DNA from: Nitrospinaceae bacterium
GTDB lineage: Bacteria > Nitrospinota > Nitrospinia > Nitrospinales > JACRGP01
Direction: 5' to 3'
Assembly: GCA_029261555.1 (NCBI GenBank)
Contig: JAJDBB010000053.1
Coordinates: forward strand, 1-49,815
DNA length: 49,815 nt
A program made the translations under genes and the position numbers. The notes under the pieces were generated by a model. It did no database searches, had not been told where the DNA came from, and saw only the letters and a program-made list of their open reading frames with translations. Positions 8,575-16,669 of this stretch are shown in pieces (the first letter of the stretch is position 1; each line of letters opens with the position of its first letter).

Positions 8575-10005
8575 ATGAACATGATCCCCGCCCCTGAAAT
8601 TGATTTCGTCAGCCTGGCGCCCGTACTGGTCCTCAGCGTCTTTGCTATGGGCGTTCTGGTTCTGGATCTGTTCATCGGTAAAAACAAAACCATCCTGGCC
8701 TATATAAGCATTATCGGACTGTTCATTTCCGCCATGAGCTCGTTCGGCCACGCCGACTTGCCGGTTTCCTCGTTCAATGGCGCCTATGTGGTCGATAATG
8801 TCTCGATCTTTTTTACTTTTGTATTCGCGATTAGTTCCGCCCTGGCCATTCTTCTCTCCATAAACTACAACGAACGGGTTGGAATAAAGATCGGCGAATA
8901 CTACGCCCTCATTCTGTTTTGCACCGTGGGGATGATTGTTCTTTGCTCGTCCACGGACATGATCATGATTTTTCTGGGAATCGAAATCGTTTCGATCTCC
9001 CTGTATATCCTGGCGGGAATCCGGCGGACCGATCAGCGTTCCAACGAAGCGGCCTTGAAATACTTTTTGCTCGGCGCCTTCGCCTCGGGATTTTTATTGT
9101 ACGGAATGGCGCTGGTATACGGAGCGACGGGCAGCACCAAGCTGGCCGAGATTTCATCCACCCTGGTCGCCGGCGGAGTGAAGAGCCAGGCGATCCTGCT
9201 TGGCGGCGTCGTGCTTTTGATGATCGGGTTCGGATTCAAAATCGCCTCGGTGCCGTTCCACATGTGGGCGCCGGACGTCTATCAGGGCGCGCCGACCCCC
9301 GTCACCGCATTCATGGCAGTTGGACCCAAGGCCGCGGTTTTAGCCGCATTTTTCCGGGTGTTTGCCGACGGACTTCACGACGTCGCCGCCTCCTGGGAAA
9401 CCGCGTTGATGGCTGTCGCCGTGCTCAGCATGTTCGTCGGCAATCTGGGCGCCATCATGCAAACCAATATCAAACGTCTGCTGGCCTATTCCAGCGTTTC
9501 CCACGCGGGCTATCTCCTAGTCGCCATCATTGCGAAGAACAGCCTGGGGGCTTCCAGCCTTGGTTTTTATATGCTGGCCTATGCGTTCACGACCTTTGGC
9601 GCATTTGCGATCGTTATCATTCTGGGTCGCAAGGGCGATGAAAACCTGGAGATCGAAAACTATTCCGGACTGGGGTACAAGCATCCACTTCTGGCCCTCA
9701 GCATGGCGATTTTTCTTTTATCGCTTGGAGGCCTGCCGCCCTTTGCGGGATTCGTGGGGAAATTCTACGTGTTCTCCGCCGCTCTCAAGGAAGGCTACGT
9801 GATGCTGGTCGTCATTGCCGTGCTCAATTCGGTCGTCTCCTTTTACTACTACCTGAAGGTCATCGTTTATATGTACATGACCGAACAAAAAGTCGAGTTC
9901 CAACCCACGTTCAGCCCATACGCCCTGCTGGTAGTTGCCATCGCCGTATTGGGAACCATCCAGTTGGGAATTTTCCCTGGACCCGTCATCGCCCTCGCCC
10001 AGTAA
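8575..10005 (+). CDS. nuoN: NADH-quinone oxidoreductase subunit N
   Basis: This is the third antiporter-like pump subunit (ND2 type), 476 residues. It shows MIFLGIEIVSISLYILAGI (about 130-148) and the PFHMWAPDVYQGAPTPVTAF core (about 226-245). AGGAA precedes the ATG. It is the last recognisable complex I gene in the cluster; no terminator follows directly, and a small unknown gene lies 84 bases on. Confidence 0.97.
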   Translation: MNMIPAPEIDFVSLAPVLVLSVFAMGVLVLDLFIGKNKTILAYISIIGLFISAMSSFGHADLPVSSFNGAYVVDNVSIFFTFVFAISSALAILLSINYNERVGIKIGEYYALILFCTVGMIVLCSSTDMIMIFLGIEIVSISLYILAGIRRTDQRSNEAALKYFLLGAFASGFLLYGMALVYGATGSTKLAEISSTLVAGGVKSQAILLGGVVLLMIGFGFKIASVPFHMWAPDVYQGAPTPVTAFMAVGPKAAVLAAFFRVFADGLHDVAASWETALMAVAVLSMFVGNLGAIMQTNIKRLLAYSSVSHAGYLLVAIIAKNSLGASSLGFYMLAYAFTTFGAFAIVIILGRKGDENLEIENYSGLGYKHPLLALSMAIFLLSLGGLPPFAGFVGKFYVFSAALKEGYVMLVVIAVLNSVVSFYYYLKVIVYMYMTEQKVEFQPTFSPYALLVVAIAVLGTIQLGIFPGPVIALAQ

Positions 10006-10089
10006 TTCTCCCGTCGGAATCTTTTATTCCCCCCGGGCGTCCAATATAATTACCACACTATTGTCACCCCGAATTTTTGGAGTCCCGCA

Positions 10090-10398
10090 ATGAAAATGAA
10101 TCACTTGACGGACGAAGAGGTAAAAGTCGTCATGGAAAAAGTCGGCCTCGTCGTCGAGAAAAACGATTACTCGCCGGAGACCATGGAAGAATTATTCAAG
10201 TTGTCCAAAGTGGACGGGGAGAAATTTCTGGAATGCAAACAGGTTCCGCAGCAGGCCAATAACGTGAATTTTGAAATCGACCCGGAAAAAGGAATCCGGT
10301 TTTTCGATCCCTTCAATTTTTTCACGGGGGGAATTTACAAGGACGTGGACGGCCTGACTCGGTGGACCATGGAAAACCTGCAAGAACCCTGGACTTGA
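10090..10398 (+). CDS. Small protein of unknown function downstream of nuoN
   Basis: This 102-residue soluble, acidic protein has no signal peptide or membrane helix. The N-terminal 50 residues look helical (LTDEEVKVVMEKVGLVVEKN). The C-terminal half (about 63-102) is rich in aromatics: FEIDPEKGIRFFDPFNFFTG and DVDGLTRWTMENLQEPW. GGAG sits seven bases before the ATG, and a TATAAT at 10045-10050 could be a -10, though the -35 is poor. The gene shares the terminator that ends the nuo block, so it may be co-transcribed with nuo and have an accessory role. I do not recognise the family. Confidence 0.7.
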   Translation: MKMNHLTDEEVKVVMEKVGLVVEKNDYSPETMEELFKLSKVDGEKFLECKQVPQQANNVNFEIDPEKGIRFFDPFNFFTGGIYKDVDGLTRWTMENLQEPWT

Positions 10399-10410
10399 AA
10401 TAAAAAAATA

Positions 10411-10446
10411 GCCCCCAAAATCACGAAAGATTCTGGGGGCATTTTT
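10411..10446. terminator. Rho-independent terminator after the nuo block
   Basis: GCCCCCA (10411-10417) pairs with TGGGGGC (10434-10440), extended by AATC/GATT, then ATTTTT. An A-run on the 5' side makes it usable from both strands, so it can also end the methyltransferase transcript coming from the right. Confidence 0.9.
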
Positions 10447-10474
10447 CTAAAAAATAGTTCCTGCGTAACGAGTT

Positions 10475-11320
10475 TTAACTCGCTTCGATTTTACCCAAAT
10501 GAACAATCCCCCAGGACAGGTGATCGTTCTTGCCAGCTTCAACCCAATGTTTTAAGCCCTGAATCATTGTATCGATATATTCTTTTCCACAGACTTCGAC
10601 CATCTCGTCGTACCGCTTCTGGGTTTCTTCCATTACCCGTTGGTAATGCATCGTTAAATGTTCGGAAAGATCGTACACTTCGGATTTTCTCACGCCAAGC
10701 TTTCTAGCCTGCTCAACGTAAAAACCAAAGGAACCCAGGGAATCCAGATGAATTCTGTCCAGCACAGGTTTCAAAATGGTTTTGGGGCAATCATAGGTCT
10801 GCATCAGATCGGTAAAAATAAATTCGCCTGTTTCATTTAAAACTCGAACCACCTCTGCAACAACTCGTTCCCTTTCGGAACTATGGACAATGGCGTCCTG
10901 AGACCAAACGACGTCAAACGAATTATCGGGGAATGGTATGTCTTCGAAATTGCCCTCGACGATTGTAATCAGATCGTTGAGACCGGCTTTTTTAGTCAGG
11001 CTCTCGTTTCTTTCGTTTTGAGTTTCGCTGAGGTTCAGGCAGGTAACCTGGCAACCAAATTTTTTAGCGAGGTACCGGGCGGCTCCCCCGTAACCAGAGC
11101 CAAGATCCAGCACCTTGGTATCGGCGGTTAAGTTTAATTTTTTCGCCATCATGTGTACAATTCTTGGACTGGCGTCTTTGATGGGTTCTTCAGGATGATT
11201 GTAAATACCAACGTGGATGTGGTCGCCGCCCCAGATTTTAAAGTAAAACTCGTCGGCGGGAGAGCTGTTGTAATAATCCTGTGCTTTATCAACAGCGGTT
11301 TTTTCAGTAGAAGTATTCAT
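10475..11320 (-). CDS. Sarcosine/dimethylglycine N-methyltransferase
   Basis: This SAM-dependent methyltransferase performs the last methylations from sarcosine through dimethylglycine to glycine betaine, the osmolyte. It has 281 residues from the ATG at 11320, chosen because AGGAGG lies seven bases before it; the longer frame adds 18 residues without a site. Motif I is VLDLGSGYGGAARYL (residues 70-84). FYFKIWGGDHIHVGIY, the WSQDAIVHS segment and the C-terminal GLKHWVEAGK match the halophilic cyanobacterial dimethylglycine methyltransferases I know. The companion glycine/sarcosine methyltransferase is not in the window. The gene diverges from a BCCT carrier, a coherent osmoadaptation pair. 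Confidence 0.85.
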   Translation of the reverse strand: MNTSTEKTAVDKAQDYYNSSPADEFYFKIWGGDHIHVGIYNHPEEPIKDASPRIVHMMAKKLNLTADTKVLDLGSGYGGAARYLAKKFGCQVTCLNLSETQNERNESLTKKAGLNDLITIVEGNFEDIPFPDNSFDVVWSQDAIVHSSERERVVAEVVRVLNETGEFIFTDLMQTYDCPKTILKPVLDRIHLDSLGSFGFYVEQARKLGVRKSEVYDLSEHLTMHYQRVMEETQKRYDEMVEVCGKEYIDTMIQGLKHWVEAGKNDHLSWGIVHLGKIEAS

Positions 11321-11448
11321 GAATGCCTCCTTATTTTTAATTAGATTAATTTCAGGAATAGCATTCAGACGCAATCATTCCTCCATCAAATACAACATTA
11401 AAGAAACAACAAAAACGCCCAAATAACCTATTTGGTTTTATTAAAAAA

Positions 11449-11479
11449 GGGGAAATCCCCGGGAATTTTCTTCGAAGAA
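11449..11479. promoter_or_regulatory. Cluster of palindromes between the osmolyte genes
   Basis: GGGGAAATCCCC (11449-11460) and TTCTTCGAAGAA (11468-11479) are perfect 12-base palindromes eight bases apart, in the 300-base divergent gap between the methyltransferase and the BCCT carrier. As neither gene terminates here, operator sites are more likely than a terminator. No convincing -35/-10 pair was found in this gap. Confidence 0.4.
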
Positions 11480-11620
11480 GGCCATCATACATAAAAACAG
11501 TGATCTTTGCAAATTAGCGGAGGATTTTCTATGTTTACGGCGTAAGCTTAATCGGCGACCAGCAATTTTTTAATGCAACCATCCAGTTGCCACTCTTTCC
11601 CTTAAACAAAGAATTCCTTT

Positions 11621-13162
11621 ATGCAGCATGAAATAAAAACCAAACCGGTTCTATTTTTCAAAAGAACCCATCCTCCGGTGTTCATCTTTTCGGCCCTCAT
11701 CATGCTCGCATTCATTTTAGCGGCGACCTTTTTTACACGTTCATCTAAAAGTTTCTTTACCGCCGTTCAATCGGGAATCGTTCAGAACTTCAGTTGGGTG
11801 TTTACAATTTCAACTGTCTTTTTTCTCTTTTTTGTTTTGTATCTCCTCCTGAGCCGGTTTGGCGGCATTCGCCTGGGAAGGCCCGATGAAAAACCGGAAT
11901 TCGGCTATACCTCCTGGTTTTCCATGATGTTCAGCGCCGGAATGGGGATTGGACTGGTATTTTGGAGTATTGCCGAACCGATCAAGCATTACTCAAATCC
12001 TCCCATTGAAAATATGCAAGGGTTTGCCCCGGCTGATCAAGCTATGGCGCTCACGTTTTTTCACTGGGGCCTGCACGCCTGGGCCGTCTTTATGGTCGTG
12101 GGACTTTCGCTTGCGTATTTTTCTTTCCGTAAAGGCCTGCCTTTAACCATTCGCTCGTGTTTCTATCCCCTCCTCGGAAAAAAAATTTATGGCCCGTGGG
12201 GAAATTTCATCGACATATTCGCCGTGGTGGGAACCATGTTCGGAGTGGCCACCTCGCTCGGGTTGGGCGCCATGCAAGTCAACGCGGGCCTCAATTTTCT
12301 CGGCGATTGCCCGGAAACAAAAACAACCCAGGTTGTTCTCATCGCGTTGATCACCGCATGCGCCACAACTTCCGTGGTTCTGGGCCTGGAGAAAGGAATC
12401 GCCCGACTCAGCTATTTTAATGTATGCCTGAGCGTAGCTCTGGTTTCTTTCATTTTTATTCTCGGCCCTACCGAATATATCCTTGAGACCTTTGGCGCGG
12501 GACTGAAGGATTATTTGAGCAATATCGTTTATTTCAGTTACTGGAGTGAACAGGTGGCCGCCCCGGAATGGCAAGGCGCATGGACCATTTTTTATTGGGG
12601 TTGGTGGATCGCCTGGGCGCCTTTTGTCGGTATGTTCATCGCGCGAATTTCCAAAGGAAGGACGATCCGTGAGTTTATTATTGGCGGATTGTTCGCTCCC
12701 GTTTTGGCGACGTTTATCTGGTTGAGCGTTTTTGGCGGAACCGCGCTCTACCTGGAAACCGTCCAGGGCGCTCCCATTGCCGCCGCTGTTTCAGTAAACG
12801 TAAGCACGGCCCTTTTTAAAACCCTGGCACACCTTCCTCTGGAACAGATAACCGCGGCGCTGTCGACATTGGTTATCCTCACGTTTTTTGTGACCTCGTC
12901 CGATTCGGGCAGTCTGGTGATCGATATATTGACCGCCGGAGGCGATCAGGACCCGCCCAGAAACCAGAGGGTTTTTTGGGCCGTAACCGAAGGAGTGATT
13001 GCGTCGGCGCTCGTATTGGCCGGAGGCTTAAACGCATTGCAAACCGCCGCGATCGCCTCCGGGCTTCCATTCGCTATCATAATGATAGGAATATGTTTTG
13101 CTTTATTTAAGGAATTGAGAACGGATTTTAAACAAAAAAAAGGCCGCCGGGAATACCTGTAG
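11621..13162 (+). CDS. BCCT family betaine/choline/carnitine transporter
   Basis: This secondary transporter for quaternary-ammonium osmolytes has 513 residues and about 12 hydrophobic helices. The family tryptophan box is clear at residues 326-337 (WGWWIAWAPFVG), and the glycine-rich substrate segment GMGIGLVF is at 107-114, followed by SIAEP. The cytoplasmic N- and C-termini are short, so a long BetP-like C-terminal osmosensor is lacking. It diverges from the dimethylglycine methyltransferase, which favours betaine or a precursor as substrate. Its last codons (KQKKGRREYL) lie inside a direct repeat shared with 16.45 kb, so the C-terminus may have been remodelled by an insertion. Confidence 0.92.
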   Translation: MQHEIKTKPVLFFKRTHPPVFIFSALIMLAFILAATFFTRSSKSFFTAVQSGIVQNFSWVFTISTVFFLFFVLYLLLSRFGGIRLGRPDEKPEFGYTSWFSMMFSAGMGIGLVFWSIAEPIKHYSNPPIENMQGFAPADQAMALTFFHWGLHAWAVFMVVGLSLAYFSFRKGLPLTIRSCFYPLLGKKIYGPWGNFIDIFAVVGTMFGVATSLGLGAMQVNAGLNFLGDCPETKTTQVVLIALITACATTSVVLGLEKGIARLSYFNVCLSVALVSFIFILGPTEYILETFGAGLKDYLSNIVYFSYWSEQVAAPEWQGAWTIFYWGWWIAWAPFVGMFIARISKGRTIREFIIGGLFAPVLATFIWLSVFGGTALYLETVQGAPIAAAVSVNVSTALFKTLAHLPLEQITAALSTLVILTFFVTSSDSGSLVIDILTAGGDQDPPRNQRVFWAVTEGVIASALVLAGGLNALQTAAIASGLPFAIIMIGICFALFKELRTDFKQKKGRREYL

Positions 13163-13192
13163 CAAAACCTCTCGAGGCTTAGAAACCTTTAC
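13130..13192 (+). repeat. Direct repeat A, left boundary of the DUF1611 module
   Basis: About 60 bases are similar to 16445-16508. The core AGCAAAACCTCTCGAGGC (13161-13178) is identical over 18 bases, with similar flanks: A-rich then CGCCGGGAATACCTGT before it, and an AAACC-type stretch after it. In the frame of the small gene at 16336 this copy would read GIPVAKPLEA-stop, a match to that gene's tail. Copy A therefore looks like a relic of the same small gene. Confidence 0.7.
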
Positions 13193-13370
13193 AAGTAAAC
13201 CACTTTAGGGCTCCTGGCTCCGCCATCTTTTTTACCAATTTTTACTTCCCCCTCCTTTTCCCGTCTTTTTCCCCACTATTCTGCGGTTTTTGGCTACAGC
13301 CTTAAGAATAAAAAGTTGCAAGGCATAATTGTCCTTTTCCATGCGAAACGGATCTCTGCGAAACGGACCT

Positions 13371-13398
13371 TTGCTTTTCCTTTTTTTTGAGTTACAAT
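13371..13398 (+). promoter_or_regulatory. Putative promoter of the DUF1611 module
   Basis: TTGCTT (13371-13376), a 16-base T-rich spacer and TACAAT (13393-13398), about 50 bases before the first gene. The -10 is good, the -35 moderate. Confidence 0.4.
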
Positions 13399-13445
13399 AT
13401 TTACACCTTCAAATTTTGTAGGTATTTTATTTGTATGTTTAACTA

Positions 13446-13991
13446 TTGTTACCTCGAACATTCCTTCTCAAAGTGAAAACTGTCGTCATTACCCGCAAGA
13501 AGTTCCAAGAAAATATTCAAGGCCGAACATTTGCGGACGTCTTGAATGATCCAGGGCAACCTTTCGACGCAATTCTTGAATTCTTTAACGATGAAAACAG
13601 GCAACGAAGGATGGAGGATTCTGAAGTGCACCATGACAGACCTCCTTTGGCTGGCGTCATTCGGGAACTTGAGTCCTATCCAGTTATTGATAGCTCTCTA
13701 GCTGCGAAGAATAATCAGAAAAGCACGAGATTAAGGCAGGCCATTGGCGTTGTGGTCCGAATGATTATGGAGGCCCGCGGCTGGCAAACAACAGGCCGAA
13801 AAGGATCTCTAGGCGTCCGAGCCAATAACAATTCCTTAGAATTTAACCATAACACCGGCGGATTGGCGCTTTGGTTTGTTCGCGCTGAGCGTTACGTGCT
13901 TACCGAAGGTATGCCCTATCAGTCTGTCCAGGAGCGTTGCAAAACACTAAAGATCACAACGGCCGGGAAATCCCAAAAGGAGATTCTTTGA
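13446..13991 (+). CDS. Protein of unknown function, first gene of the DUF1611 module
   Basis: This protein has 181 residues if read from TTG 13446, or 172 from GTG 13473 (VKTVVITRKKF); neither start has a clear ribosome-binding site. It is soluble with no signal peptide. The N-terminal part is hydrophilic. The C-terminal part (about residues 90-165) is more ordered, with a helix (RLRQAIGVVVRMIMEARGW), a basic GRKGSLGV turn, and HNTGGLALWFVRAERY. Its stop overlaps the TTG start of the next gene (TTGA), so the two are translationally coupled and probably act together. I do not recognise the family. Confidence 0.75.
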   Translation: MLPRTFLLKVKTVVITRKKFQENIQGRTFADVLNDPGQPFDAILEFFNDENRQRRMEDSEVHHDRPPLAGVIRELESYPVIDSSLAAKNNQKSTRLRQAIGVVVRMIMEARGWQTTGRKGSLGVRANNNSLEFNHNTGGLALWFVRAERYVLTEGMPYQSVQERCKTLKITTAGKSQKEIL

Positions 13992-15202
13992 AAACTCAAG
14001 AAATACCGAAAAACATTAGTAAAGGTCTTATACCGCTTGCCCAACGTAAGCGGAAATTCGGATTGAAGTTCAGAACTCAAAAGAAGAAAACCGCGCTGGT
14101 TTATTGTGAAAAACAATTTGGCCGCGTTGACGGTAAAACAGCCGCCGCTCTTGTACGTCATTCAGAAATCTATTCAATTGTTGGGATCATTGACAGCTCC
14201 CTAGCCGGGAAAGACGCCGGCGAAGAACTAGGTGGAACCAAAAGTGGCATTCCTATTTTTTGTAATTTAAAGGATGCATTACACCAACTTCCAGAAGTTC
14301 CGAACTGCTATATCTATGGTAAGGCGCCGCTAGAGACAAGCATATCCTCTGAAGAACGACTGCTCATTCTGGAAGCCATGGAAAATAATATGGATATCAT
14401 CAACGGACTCCATCAATTTTTCTCTGAAGATCAAGAGTTCGCCCAAAAAGCTGTTAAACACAAAATTCAAATTCAAGACATTAGAAAAGCCCTTCCTTTA
14501 AAAGACTTGCATGTATATACAGGCCAAATTTCACGTGTAAATGTTCCTGTAATCGCCGTATTGGGAACAGATTGCGCTTGTGGAAAGATGACCACGGCAG
14601 TTGAACTCAACAAAGCGCTTAAAAAGCTCGGCATACGTTCGGTACTGGTCGCAACAGGTCAAACCAGCCTGATGCAGGGAGCAAAATATGGAGTATCCAT
14701 TGATGCGCTTGTTTCTCAGTTTGTAGTTGGCGAAATTGAAAATGCTATTATCGAAGCATTCGATAACGAAAAGCCGGATATTATCTTGGTTGAGGGGCAG
14801 AGCGCTGTCAGCCACCCCGCTTTTATGGGCTCGCTTAGTATCCTGAAAGGAAGCCAGCCAGATGGAGTTATTCTCCAGCATCCACCCGCCAGGAGATTCA
14901 GGTGCGATTTCCCCCATTTGGTAATGCCGACTGTTGAAAGCGAAATCAAACTGATTGAGTCAATGTCTTCAACAAAGGTAATCGCGATCGCCTTAAGTCA
15001 TGAAGGGCTGACTGAAGAAGAAACAGGAAAATACTTACAGAATTTTGAGAAACAGCTTCAACTGCCGACAACCGATGTATTAACCAATGGCTCCCAGAAA
15101 CTCGTTGAAGCATTAACAGATCGCTTTCCACAATTGATTCCGTTTCCCCATCGAAAGATTTTGGAAATCCTTCCCAGAATAGCGGCGGAGTCTGTTCAAT
15201 AA
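13988..15202 (+). CDS. DUF1611 family P-loop protein (DgcN-like)
   Basis: This protein has 404 residues from TTG 13988. AAAAGGAG lies a few bases before this TTG and the TTG overlaps the previous stop; an ATG 17 codons upstream lies inside the previous gene without a site. An N-terminal Rossmann-like part (about 30-130) precedes a P-loop domain with GTDCACGKMTT at residues 193-203, followed by VEGQSAVSHP. This is the DUF1611 pattern. A characterised member, DgcN, acts with DgcA in D-glutamate use. Here the downstream partner is a PLP racemase-fold enzyme instead, so the substrate is open, perhaps an amino acid whose configuration matters. Confidence 0.88.
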   Translation: MKTQEIPKNISKGLIPLAQRKRKFGLKFRTQKKKTALVYCEKQFGRVDGKTAAALVRHSEIYSIVGIIDSSLAGKDAGEELGGTKSGIPIFCNLKDALHQLPEVPNCYIYGKAPLETSISSEERLLILEAMENNMDIINGLHQFFSEDQEFAQKAVKHKIQIQDIRKALPLKDLHVYTGQISRVNVPVIAVLGTDCACGKMTTAVELNKALKKLGIRSVLVATGQTSLMQGAKYGVSIDALVSQFVVGEIENAIIEAFDNEKPDIILVEGQSAVSHPAFMGSLSILKGSQPDGVILQHPPARRFRCDFPHLVMPTVESEIKLIESMSSTKVIAIALSHEGLTEEETGKYLQNFEKQLQLPTTDVLTNGSQKLVEALTDRFPQLIPFPHRKILEILPRIAAESVQ

Positions 15203-15216
15203 CAATAAAGGCTCCA

Positions 15217-16323
15217 TTGGATTCAGTCCTCCCTAGAATTGAAATTTCACTGTCCAAAATCCAGGACAATACCCGGATTCTTTCCAGGTTATACGGCTTG
15301 AAGGGGATCTCTCTAATGGGGGTTACTAAGGCTGTGCTTGGGGAGCCTGCCATTGCCGAGGCAATGATAAAGGGCGGAGTAGAGTTTATTGCCGACTCTC
15401 GCATTGAAAACATAATAAGAATGAGAGTTGGCGGAATAACCGACACTCAATTCGTTCTATTGCGCACGCCTCCAAGCCAGGCAGAAGCTATTATTAAAAA
15501 TGTGGACATAAGCCTGAATACTGAAATTGAAACGGTTAAAAAACTTTCATTTTACGCAAAAGAACATAATAAATCCCACAAAGTAATATTAATGGTCGAA
15601 CTGGGCGATTTGCGTGAAGGGATACTTCCATGCGACCTTCCTCAATTTATTAAGACAATCCTGCCTCTATCAAATATCCAAATTATTGGCCTCGGTTGCA
15701 ATTTGGCCTGTCATGGCGGGATTAAACCAGACAGCAAAAACATGATGAAGCTATCCCAATTGACAACCGCAATTGAAAAGGAGTTTCAGTTGAATTTCCA
15801 ATTAACTTCAGGCGGGAATTCAGCAAATTATGAATGGTACCTATCCACTCAGGATGCGGGCAAAATCAACAACCTTCGGCTTGGAGAATCCATCCTTTTG
15901 GGCCGGGAAACTGTAAGCAGAAAACCAATTCCCGGCTTGCACACGGGAGCTTTTAAACTAATTACCGAAGTGATCGAATCCAAGAGAAAACCCTCTTTGC
16001 CATTTGGGGAAACCTGCCAGGATGCTTTTGGAAATATCCCCAGCTTTCTTGATCGAGGAACACGCGAGAGAGGCATAATTGCTCTAGGCAGGCAGGACAT
16101 TCGGGTTTCAGGCATATTGCCTGAAAATAAGCTAGCCATCCTCGGCGTCAGCAGCGACCATATTATCTTTGACAACGAGAAATATAAATATAGAGCAGGA
16201 GATGAAGTTAAATTTGACCTTGATTATGGCGGGCTTCTGGCGGCTATGACTTCTCCATTTATTCATAAAAATCTAATTGACCCCTGCAACAATCATGAGC
16301 GGCGTCACATGAGCGAACATTAG
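15217..16323 (+). CDS. PLP-dependent alanine/ornithine racemase-family enzyme
   Basis: This is a fold-type III PLP enzyme of 368 residues. The expected PLP lysine is Lys38 in MGVTKAVLG, at the end of the first barrel strand. LTSGGNSANYEW (about 197-208) and NLRLGESILLGRET are the phosphate-binding and C-terminal barrel motifs shared with ornithine racemase and the alanine racemase N-domain family. The start is TTG 15217 with AAAGG before it, 14 bases after the DUF1611 stop. Likely reaction: racemisation of a free amino acid; the substrate cannot be read from sequence. The gene is visibly AT-richer than the nuo genes, which suggests transfer. Confidence 0.85.
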   Translation: MDSVLPRIEISLSKIQDNTRILSRLYGLKGISLMGVTKAVLGEPAIAEAMIKGGVEFIADSRIENIIRMRVGGITDTQFVLLRTPPSQAEAIIKNVDISLNTEIETVKKLSFYAKEHNKSHKVILMVELGDLREGILPCDLPQFIKTILPLSNIQIIGLGCNLACHGGIKPDSKNMMKLSQLTTAIEKEFQLNFQLTSGGNSANYEWYLSTQDAGKINNLRLGESILLGRETVSRKPIPGLHTGAFKLITEVIESKRKPSLPFGETCQDAFGNIPSFLDRGTRERGIIALGRQDIRVSGILPENKLAILGVSSDHIIFDNEKYKYRAGDEVKFDLDYGGLLAAMTSPFIHKNLIDPCNNHERRHMSEH

Positions 16324-16335
16324 AGAGGCGGCTTT

Positions 16336-16497
16336 ATGTATGAAGTCAAGGTGTACGACAGCTCAGGAAATTTAAAAAAAGTGATTTCAATAAGTAAACT
16401 AAACGCTCGCTCTAAAAAACAGCTGGCATTCCCTCATCTATTCAAAAAAAACAAACGGCGCCCCGGAAGACCTTCAGCAAAACCTCTCGAGGCGTAA
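16336..16497 (+). CDS. Small basic protein (53 aa), family shared with 43.2 kb
   Basis: A 53-residue gene with AGAGG before its ATG, 12 bases after the racemase stop. The N-terminus MYEVKVYDSSGNLKKVIS resembles MFYNVRILDPKGNLKTIIS of the minus-strand gene at 43438-43232, followed in both by a KL[NS]xR-like segment. The C-terminus is basic (KKNKRRPGRPSAKPLEA), and its RRPGRP recalls an AT-hook core, which hints at nucleic-acid binding, though weakly. Its last codons form the direct repeat that also occurs at 13.16 kb. Function unknown. Confidence 0.65.
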   Translation: MYEVKVYDSSGNLKKVISISKLNARSKKQLAFPHLFKKNKRRPGRPSAKPLEA

Positions 16498-16508
16498 AAA
16501 CCCTTTTC
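16445..16508 (+). repeat. Direct repeat B, right boundary of the DUF1611 module
   Basis: Partner of the repeat at 13130-13192. The identical 18-base core is at 16476-16493, 3315 bases from the first copy. It lies in the 3' end of the 53-residue gene and includes its stop codon. Confidence 0.7.
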
Positions 16509-16621
16509 CTATTATTCTATTTTCGCCAAACCCTTCAACGGCAAAAATTTTCTTTTAGCCTCCTATTGAATTAAAACTACGGCAACCGCTTCCATTTGAG
16601 AGTGAACGCCTTAATTAAGCG

Positions 16622-16651
16622 AACGATATTCTGGATAACTTCTATATCGTT
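16622..16651. promoter_or_regulatory. Inverted repeat upstream of the 101-aa gene
   Basis: AACGATAT (16622-16629) and ATATCGTT (16644-16651) form a perfect 8-base inverted repeat with a 14-base loop, ending 18 bases before the ATG. It has no T-tract, so an operator or 5' UTR hairpin is likelier than a terminator. Confidence 0.35.
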
Positions 16652-16669
16652 TCAAGAGAGGATCAAGCA

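Noticed and set aside
11517-11545. Four-codon mini ORF (ATG TTT ACG GCG TAA) with GGAGG before it, upstream of the BCCT gene
   Set aside because: Too short to judge, no stem-loop set typical of attenuators follows, and it may be chance.
13341-13372. Two near-tandem copies of GCGAAACGGA
   Set aside because: Only two copies of a 10-base unit 15 bases apart; not a CRISPR or an array.
13130-16508. Prophage or transposon explanation for the repeat-bounded module
   Set aside because: No integrase, transposase, terminal inverted repeats or phage genes are present, so it is reported only as a repeat-bounded insertion.
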